25,699 bases of DNA from CAYYJS01 sp964472315 (GTDB taxonomy: Bacteria > Verrucomicrobiota > Kiritimatiellia > UBA8416), in NCBI GenBank assembly GCA_964472315.1, contig CAYYJS010000050.1:1-25699 (forward strand). The letters run 5' to 3'. The position numbers were made by a program, and so were the translations under genes. Shown here piece after piece: positions 7,437 to 12,396 of the stretch; position 1 is the stretch's first letter; every line of letters begins with the position of its first letter. Below the pieces are notes generated by a model. That model worked only from the letters and a program-made list of their open reading frames with translations. It was not told where the DNA came from and searched no databases.

Positions 7437-7661
7437 ATGGAAGTCGTTCATCCCGACCCCGAGGTCCTCCGCAAGTTGGTCCGTACCGTCATGCCCTTCG
7501 GGCGGTACAAGGGAACGCTGCTGATCGACCTTCCGGAACCCTATGTCGTCTGGTTTGCCCGCCAAGGCTTCCCCAAGGGCAATCTGGGGGACCAACTGCG
7601 CATGGTCCACGAGATCAAGGTAAACGGGCTCGAAGGGCTCCTTGACCCGCTGAGGCCATAG
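7437..7661 (+). CDS. DUF3820 family small protein
   Basis: This 74-residue protein matches the DUF3820 family closely: the MPFGRYKGTLLIDLPEPY block is followed by VVWFARQGFPKGNLGDQL and ends with HEIKVNGLEGLLDPL. The family is small, cytoplasmic and widespread, and its biochemical role is not established; I do not assign one. The gene starts 20 bases after the tRNA-Gln CCA, so it is probably read from the tRNA promoter. TTGAGGG lies about 9 bases before the ATG as a ribosome binding site. It converges with adk, whose stop lies 68 bases further on. Confidence 0.85.
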   Translation: MEVVHPDPEVLRKLVRTVMPFGRYKGTLLIDLPEPYVVWFARQGFPKGNLGDQLRMVHEIKVNGLEGLLDPLRP

Positions 7662-7673
7662 GCGCGGCTCGTG

Positions 7674-7720
7674 ACGCACCCACGCCGGCGAGAGGTCATT
7701 CCCTTGCCACGGGGGTGCGT
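7674..7720. terminator. Possible bidirectional terminator between DUF3820 gene and adk
   Basis: An 8-bp perfect inverted repeat (ACGCACCC at 7674-7681 with GGGTGCGT at 7713-7720) lies between two convergent genes. The loop is long (31 bases) and there is no clear T-run on either strand, so the call rests mostly on location. Confidence 0.3.
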
Positions 7721-7729
7721 TGTTCGCCA

Positions 7730-8359
7730 TTACATGGCCAGCGTGTCGCGAACGGCGGCAATGATGTCATCGATCGGCGCCCCGGCATCGATGTCCGCCA
7801 GGAGCTTGCGGGTCGTGTAGAAGCCGATCAGGGGCTCGGTTTGCTTGCGGTATACGACGAGGCGGTTGGCGATCGCCTCAGCCTTGTCATCGTCGCGCTG
7901 CAACAGTTCGTTCGGAGACATCCCGGCAGGCGGTTGAGGGACGCCGTCGGGGTTGACGTTGTAGATTTTACCCGTGCTCTTGTGGATCCGCCGGCCGGAG
8001 AGGCGATGCACGATCACGGTGTCGGCGAGAACGAAGTTCACGACGCGGTCGATGGCGACACCCGATTTCTCCAGCGCCTCGGCTTGCGGGATGGTGCGCG
8101 GGAAGCCGTCGAGAATGAATCCCCCCCGGCAGTCCGGGCGCCCGATCCGTTCCTTCAGAAGGTCGATGACCAGACTGTCGGGCACCAACTCGCCGGCGTC
8201 CATGTACCCCTTGGCCTTGACGCCAAGCGGCGAGCCGGCTTTCACCGCCGCCCGGAGCAGATCCCCCGTCGAAATCTGCACCACCCGCAGGTCATCGACG
8301 ATACGCTGCGCAACCGTGCCCTTACCCGCTCCCGGAGGTCCGAGAAAAACAAGTTTCAT
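7730..8359 (-). CDS. adk: Adenylate kinase
   Basis: Adk catalyses ATP + AMP to 2 ADP and balances adenine nucleotides in the cytoplasm. The protein has 209 residues. It shows the P-loop GPPGAGKGT (7-15), STGDLLR (30-36) for AMP binding, the signature FILDGFPRT (81-89), and a full LID domain (about 121-157, GRRIHKSTGKIYNV). The LID has no Cys residues, so it is the non-zinc, hydrogen-bonded type seen in Gram-negative enzymes. The closing GFY/LADIDAG region is normal. AAGGA lies 7 bases before the ATG at 8359. mnmG is the next gene upstream on the same strand but 501 bases away, so adk probably has its own promoter in that gap. Confidence 0.96.
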   Translation of the reverse strand: MKLVFLGPPGAGKGTVAQRIVDDLRVVQISTGDLLRAAVKAGSPLGVKAKGYMDAGELVPDSLVIDLLKERIGRPDCRGGFILDGFPRTIPQAEALEKSGVAIDRVVNFVLADTVIVHRLSGRRIHKSTGKIYNVNPDGVPQPPAGMSPNELLQRDDDKAEAIANRLVVYRKQTEPLIGFYTTRKLLADIDAGAPIDDIIAAVRDTLAM

Positions 8360-8430
8360 GCGTCATTCCTTTCGATAAATCGCCTGAATATGCCGCAAAT
8401 CTGCACGAAAACCGGCTGCAACGCAAGCCT

Positions 8431-8657
8431 GGCCATTCCCCCCTGCCATGTCAGCCACGGAATGGCCGACCTACGCGGGCCACAGTGGCCGGTGCCCTTT
8501 GATCTCTGCCCTTCGCCACGAGACAGCGGGCGCACAGCGCCACGCTGCACTGAGACGGCACCACCGATTGCCCATACGGTGGTGGCGATCACCGAAAGAG
8601 TAGGCACGGATCTCCGAGACGTGCCCCCGGCCGACGGCCGGCCGCGCTTTGCGCGGC
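8431..8657. repeat. String of five perfect inverted repeats
   Basis: Five hairpins lie in 227 bases: GGCCATTCC (8431-8439)/GGAATGGCC (8459-8467); GGCCA (8478-8482)/TGGCC (8486-8490); CACCACCG (8559-8566)/CGGTGGTG (8577-8584); GGCACG (8603-8608)/CGTGCC (8620-8625); and GCCGCGC (8641-8647)/GCGCGGC (8651-8657). None is followed by a T-run. The set could fold as RNA on either strand. Confidence 0.5.
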
Positions 8658-8728
8658 GTGCGCCTCGGCATGTCCCAATATCCAGCACTCAAATCCAATG
8701 TCCAAGAAAGACCGGGGATCGGGGAAGT

Positions 8729-8766
8729 GAGACCGTGTAAGGATAGCCGGGACGAGATCGTGTAAG
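8729..8766 (+). repeat. Direct repeat GAGACCGTGTAAG / GAGATCGTGTAAG
   Basis: Two 13-mers differing at one base lie at 8729-8741 and 8754-8766, a 25-base period. They adjoin a 7-bp inverted repeat (TAGCCGG 8744-8750 with CCGGCTA 8781-8787). Confidence 0.55.
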
Positions 8767-8780
8767 CGAGACCAGGGTAT

Positions 8781-8816
8781 CCGGCTAAGTGTGGCGGTTA
8801 AGTAGGCGGTTAAGTG
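8781..8816 (+). repeat. 12-bp tandem repeat, three units (GGCGGTTAAGTR)
   Basis: Three 12-base units follow each other: CCGGCTAAGTGT (8781-8792), GGCGGTTAAGTA (8793-8804) and GGCGGTTAAGTG (8805-8816). The last two share 11 of 12 bases; the first is diverged. They lie 45 bases beyond the mnmG stop on its downstream side. Confidence 0.6.
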
Positions 8817-8860
8817 TTCTTAAACAACTTATCAGACGGCACTTACAACTTTGCTGGTTA

Positions 8861-10912
8861 TTAGACATTCCTTGTTGGCTGTTGGGTGTTCATCCGGTCC
8901 GTCCCGGCGTCCGTCCCATGGTGTTTGTTCGCAGCGCAACCACTCGTGCCACAGTCTGTCGCCGATCCTCTTCCGCCCGAATTCCGGTGAATGGCAACGG
9001 CAAGGATCGCCACATCCGACGGGCTGATCCCGGAGATACGCGAGGCCTGCCCGATTGAATCCGGATGAATACGGGACAGCTTCTCGCGGGCCTCATAACT
9101 GATCGTCCGGATGCTCCAGAAATCGAACCCGCGCGGAATGACTTGATCCTCCAATGCGGCGGCCTTCGCCACGCGACGGCTCTCCTGCTCGATATATCCG
9201 GCATACTTCACGATGACCTCAATCTGCTCGATCACCGGTAGCGGAAGATCAATGGCACCCGGCATTTCCGCATAGCGCGTCTCGGGGCGACGCAACCGCT
9301 GCGTCAGCGTGGCGTCGCCGATATGGACCGCGTCCAAACGACGTTGTTCGTCGGCGATCAAACGCTCGAACCGATGAGACTCCGCCCGGAACTCGTGATC
9401 CGCGAGACCCAGCGCATCGGCATGGTGCAGGAGACGAAACCGGGCGTTATCCTGACGCAGCGATAGCCGATGCTCCGCGCGGGAGGTAAACATGCGGTAA
9501 GGCTCATCCGTGCCCTTGGTCACGAGATCGTCGATCAACACCCCAATGTAGGCTTCGTGACGCGCAAGTCGCCAACCGGCAAGCCCGCTCGCCGAGCGCG
9601 CCGCGTTGACCCCGGCCACGAACCCCTGAGCCGCCGCTTCCTCATAGCCAGTCGTGCCGTTGATCTGTCCCGCCAAAAAAAGGCCCCGGACCAGTTTCGA
9701 TTCCAGCGTGTGCGTAAGCTGTGTCGGGTCGCAAAAGTCATATTCGATGGCATACGCCAACTCGATGAATTGGGCGCGCTCCAGGCCGGGGATCGAGTGA
9801 ATCATCTGAATCTGCACGTCGCGCGGCAGACTGTTAGAGGTGCCATTGGGGTAGAATGACGCCGTGTGACGACCCTCCGGCTCGATGAAAACATGGTGCG
9901 AATCCTTTGTCGCGAACTTGACGACTTTGTCTTCGATCGATGGGCAATACCGTACGCCGGTACCAGAAATGGCGCCGCCATAGAGGGCGCTGCGCTTAAG
10001 GTTCGAAGCGATGATTTCATGCGTTTCAGGCGTGGTGTGCGTGATGAAACAAGGAAGCTGATCGGTGCCAGGCTGCCACGGACGGAGCGGGTCGGCGGAA
10101 TGTTCCACGTGGAACAATGGGGCTGCGGCAGGTGCGGCGGCTTCGTGTTGCACGATGTTCACCGCGCCGTTTGGCCCCGCCCGCGTGCCACTTTGTTCCA
10201 CGTGGAACATATCCCTTGCCGCAAGCCAGGAGAAGAACGGTACGGGGTCGGTTTGTCCGGGCTGACGTTCCATAGCGCTGAAGTTAAGGCTGTCACGATG
10301 CAGGCGCGGTGGTGTGCCGGTCTTAAGGCGTTCGATGCGATGACCGAGTCGCTGAAGTGTTCCGGCCAGTGCCTCCGCTGATGGCATATCGTGTCGGCCG
10401 CCCGGCCTGGCCTCAAGTCCGATGTGAATGCGGCCGCGGAGATATGTTCCGGGAGTCAGAACGACCGTGCGTGCCGCAACTGATGTTCCGTCAGTCAGCA
10501 CGATGCCGCGCACGGTGTCGTTGACGACTAAAAGGTCCTCGACGGATGAAGGCCGGACTACCAGGTTCGGTGTTGCGCTAAGGATGGCGCGCATACGCCG
10601 AGAATAGGCGGCTTTGTCGCTCTGGACGCGGTTGGCCCGTACGGCGGGTCCCTTGCGTGTATTGAGGATACGGAATTGGATGCCCGTGTAGTCGGCGTTG
10701 CGTGCCATTTCGCCGCCAAGGGCATCGAGTTCGCAGACGAGGTGTGATTTCGCGATGCCACCGACGGCCGGGTTGCAGGGCATGCATGCAACGTTGTAGG
10801 CGTCCATGGTCACCAGGAGCGTCAAGACGCCAGACCGCGCGGCGGCCAGGGCGGCCTCGCAGCCGGCATGGCCGGCCCCGACGACAATCACATCATAGGT
10901 CGTGTGGTTCAT
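8861..10912 (-). CDS. mnmG: tRNA wobble-uridine modification enzyme MnmG (GidA) with parS-bearing insertion
   Basis: MnmG is the FAD-dependent partner of MnmE; the complex adds (carboxymethyl)aminomethyl groups to U34 of several tRNAs. The protein has 683 residues, against about 620-630 usually. Present are the dinucleotide motif VIVVGAGHAGCEAA (9-22), CNPAVGG (46-52), GTPPRL (199-204), CPSIEDK (323-329), the GQINGTTGYEEAAAQG FAD block (415-430) and the C-terminal domain ending near SDVAILAVAIHR (632-643). Two oddities explain the extra length. About 50 residues (about 232-283) are inserted before the conserved LPCFITHT; they encode MFHVEQ and LFHVEH, each on a perfect parS site. A 35-residue unconserved tail (about 648-683) follows the normal end. 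The start ATG overlaps the mnmE stop (ATGA, 10909-10912), so translation is probably coupled. Confidence 0.95.
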   Translation of the reverse strand: MNHTTYDVIVVGAGHAGCEAALAAARSGVLTLLVTMDAYNVACMPCNPAVGGIAKSHLVCELDALGGEMARNADYTGIQFRILNTRKGPAVRANRVQSDKAAYSRRMRAILSATPNLVVRPSSVEDLLVVNDTVRGIVLTDGTSVAARTVVLTPGTYLRGRIHIGLEARPGGRHDMPSAEALAGTLQRLGHRIERLKTGTPPRLHRDSLNFSAMERQPGQTDPVPFFSWLAARDMFHVEQSGTRAGPNGAVNIVQHEAAAPAAAPLFHVEHSADPLRPWQPGTDQLPCFITHTTPETHEIIASNLKRSALYGGAISGTGVRYCPSIEDKVVKFATKDSHHVFIEPEGRHTASFYPNGTSNSLPRDVQIQMIHSIPGLERAQFIELAYAIEYDFCDPTQLTHTLESKLVRGLFLAGQINGTTGYEEAAAQGFVAGVNAARSASGLAGWRLARHEAYIGVLIDDLVTKGTDEPYRMFTSRAEHRLSLRQDNARFRLLHHADALGLADHEFRAESHRFERLIADEQRRLDAVHIGDATLTQRLRRPETRYAEMPGAIDLPLPVIEQIEVIVKYAGYIEQESRRVAKAAALEDQVIPRGFDFWSIRTISYEAREKLSRIHPDSIGQASRISGISPSDVAILAVAIHRNSGGRGSATDCGTSGCAANKHHGTDAGTDRMNTQQPTRNV
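10101..10116. promoter_or_regulatory. parS: parS centromere site 1
   Basis: TGTTCCACGTGGAACA is a perfect 16-bp palindrome that matches the conserved chromosomal parS family (consensus TGTTNCACGTGNAACA) bound by ParB. It lies inside mnmG and is read there as LFHVEH (residues 266-271). parS sites typically lie near the origin, which fits dnaA/dnaN a few kilobases away. Confidence 0.9.
10146..10161. promoter_or_regulatory. Decayed parS-like site between the two perfect ones
   Basis: TGTTGCACGATGTTCA matches the perfect sites in 11 of 16 positions, with one half nearly intact. It lies 45 bases from site 1 and 48 from site 2 and is read in the same register (VNIVQH, residues 251-256). I infer a degenerate third copy. 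It may not bind ParB. Confidence 0.35.
10194..10209. promoter_or_regulatory. parS: parS centromere site 2
   Basis: A second perfect TGTTCCACGTGGAACA palindrome, 93 bases (31 codons) from site 1. It is read in mnmG as MFHVEQ (residues 235-240). The flanking bases of the two sites are not alike beyond the palindrome. Confidence 0.9.
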
Positions 10913-12282
10913 TTTCCGATACAGAACTGACTGAAGACGCGGTCGAGCAGGTCTTGCGTGTAATGTCGACCGAGTAGGGTTCCGATAAGTTCCATGGCCT
11001 GTCGCACATGGTCGGCCGCCTCGACGGCATGGCTTTCGAACGCGGCCTCCAGGATGGCGCCAGCGGCCGTTGTGTCATAGAGCGCCTGGATCAGGATGTC
11101 GCGGTGTCGGTTGGCGATGGCCGCGTGCGGCGCGCGATCCCTGGTCAAGCCGAGTTTACGGGCCAGGGCGTCTTTCACATTGCGGAGACCATCGCCGGAA
11201 AGTAAACATACCCGGCATTGCTCGTAGCCGTCAAACACCTGTGTGGCAATGGGTTGCGCAAGATCGCACTTGTTGAACACGACGATGCACCGGGATGGGT
11301 CGCGGTGCTCCAGAAAGGCCCGCTCGTCGGCGGTGAGCGGCTGGGAGGCGTCGATGACCCACAAGAGAATGTCGGCGTGGTCGAGGGACTGGCGTGCTCT
11401 GGCGATGCCGGCCTGTTCGACGATGCATGTGGCGTCACGGAGTCCGGCGGTATCGACCAATCGCACAGGAACGCCGGCGACGTCGAGCCGTTCCTCCAAG
11501 GTATCGCGCGTCGTGCCCGGCACGTGGGTCACGATCGCCCGGTCGGTGCCGAGTAACGCGTTCATCAAGGTCGATTTTCCCGCGTTCGGGCGCCCGCAGA
11601 TCGCTACCAGGGCGCCGTCGCGCAAAAGATGTCCCTCGTTCCAGGTGGCGAGAAGGGTTTCGATTTGGACGCGGAGGTGCGCGATACGATCCACGAGCAT
11701 CGTACCGGTGGTCGCGGGCAGCTCGTCCTCGCTGAAATCGAGCGTCGCTTCAAGCTCGACGGCCACCTGTAGCAGAGAATCATAGATGTTTGATAAGGAA
11801 TTACTTAGGTTTCCGCTCAACTGCTGCATCGCCATCTCGGCGGCGTGATCCGTTTCGGAACGGATCAGATCCATGACGGCTTCCGCCTGGACCAGATCCA
11901 GCCGACCGTTGAGGAAGGCCCGCCGCGTGAACTCGCCCGGTGGAGCGGGTGAAGCGCCGGCATCCAGCACGGCCTGGAGCAGACGACCGCTGACGGCGCG
12001 TCCGCCGTGACATTGGATTTCGACGACATCTTCCCGTGTGTAACTGCGCGGGGCGTGGAAGAGCAGAACGATGACCTCGTCGATCGGCGCCGAGGCGTCT
12101 CCAGGGGCGTGGACATGGCCGTAGAGAAACGTTTGCGAGGGGCGGCGGGACGGCGGCGCGCCGGTGGTCGCCACGACGCGGTCGGCGATCGCGAATGCCT
12201 GCGGACCGGATATTCGAATCACGGCGATTCCGCCCATTCCCGGCGGTGTCGCGATCGCGGCGATGGTGGTGGAGGAAATCAT
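10909..12282 (-). CDS. mnmE: tRNA modification GTPase MnmE (TrmE)
   Basis: MnmE is a GTPase that works with MnmG to modify wobble uridine in tRNA; it binds a formyl-folate donor through its N-terminal domain. From the ATG at 12282 it has 457 residues (E. coli 454). It starts TTIAAIATPPGMGGIAVIRISG, the usual MnmE opening. The helical domain contains GEFTRRAFLNGRLDLVQAEAV (116-136). The G domain carries G1 GRPNAGKST (230-238), G3 DTAG (277-280) and G4 NKCD (337-340), and the protein ends FCIGK with the conserved Cys454. The frame is open far upstream across the antisense of the next gene, but only this ATG gives a normal N-terminus. No ribosome binding site precedes it and a possible -10 lies 9 bases away, so the message may be leaderless. 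Its stop overlaps the mnmG start. Confidence 0.96.
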   Translation of the reverse strand: MISSTTIAAIATPPGMGGIAVIRISGPQAFAIADRVVATTGAPPSRRPSQTFLYGHVHAPGDASAPIDEVIVLLFHAPRSYTREDVVEIQCHGGRAVSGRLLQAVLDAGASPAPPGEFTRRAFLNGRLDLVQAEAVMDLIRSETDHAAEMAMQQLSGNLSNSLSNIYDSLLQVAVELEATLDFSEDELPATTGTMLVDRIAHLRVQIETLLATWNEGHLLRDGALVAICGRPNAGKSTLMNALLGTDRAIVTHVPGTTRDTLEERLDVAGVPVRLVDTAGLRDATCIVEQAGIARARQSLDHADILLWVIDASQPLTADERAFLEHRDPSRCIVVFNKCDLAQPIATQVFDGYEQCRVCLLSGDGLRNVKDALARKLGLTRDRAPHAAIANRHRDILIQALYDTTAAGAILEAAFESHAVEAADHVRQAMELIGTLLGRHYTQDLLDRVFSQFCIGK

Positions 12283-12291
12283 GTCGGCACG

Positions 12292-12321
12292 AGCATACGG
12301 GGTCCCCTCGGCCGCGTGCAA
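12292..12321 (-). promoter_or_regulatory. Possible mnmE promoter giving a leaderless mRNA
   Basis: On the - strand, TTGCAC (12321-12316) and TATGCT (12297-12292) are separated by 18 bases. The -10 is only 9 bases from the mnmE ATG, so transcription would start at or next to the start codon. That agrees with the missing ribosome binding site. The -35 is poor. Confidence 0.35.
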
Positions 12322-12339
12322 GGGACAATGAAATACCGC

Positions 12340-12367
12340 TTGACGGTGCGACGGGTTTCGATAGCTT
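12340..12367 (+). promoter_or_regulatory. Possible promoter of the MFS-HEAT gene
   Basis: TTGACG (12340-12345) and TAGCTT (12362-12367) are 16 bases apart, the same spacing as the strong tRNA promoter (TTGACA/TAGAAT). The start codon is 29 bases beyond the -10. Confidence 0.45.
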
Positions 12368-12396
12368 GCGGCCGATGCTGTTGATACGGTGTCCGC

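Larger units (their letters stand above)
8360..8860. other. Structured, repeat-containing mnmG-adk intergenic region
   Basis: This 501-base gap has no reading frame with convincing protein character. It holds a run of perfect inverted repeats (8431-8657), a low-complexity stretch (8670-8711) and two sets of short direct repeats (8729-8816), each described separately. It must also contain the adk promoter. I see no classical terminator after mnmG. The mosaic of hairpins and repeats suggests a mobile or multicopy intergenic element, or a structured RNA; I cannot tell which. Confidence 0.5.

Noticed and set aside
8356..8698. Short - strand frames upstream of adk
   Set aside because: They run through the hairpin string and low-complexity repeat, have no ribosome binding site and no protein-like composition.
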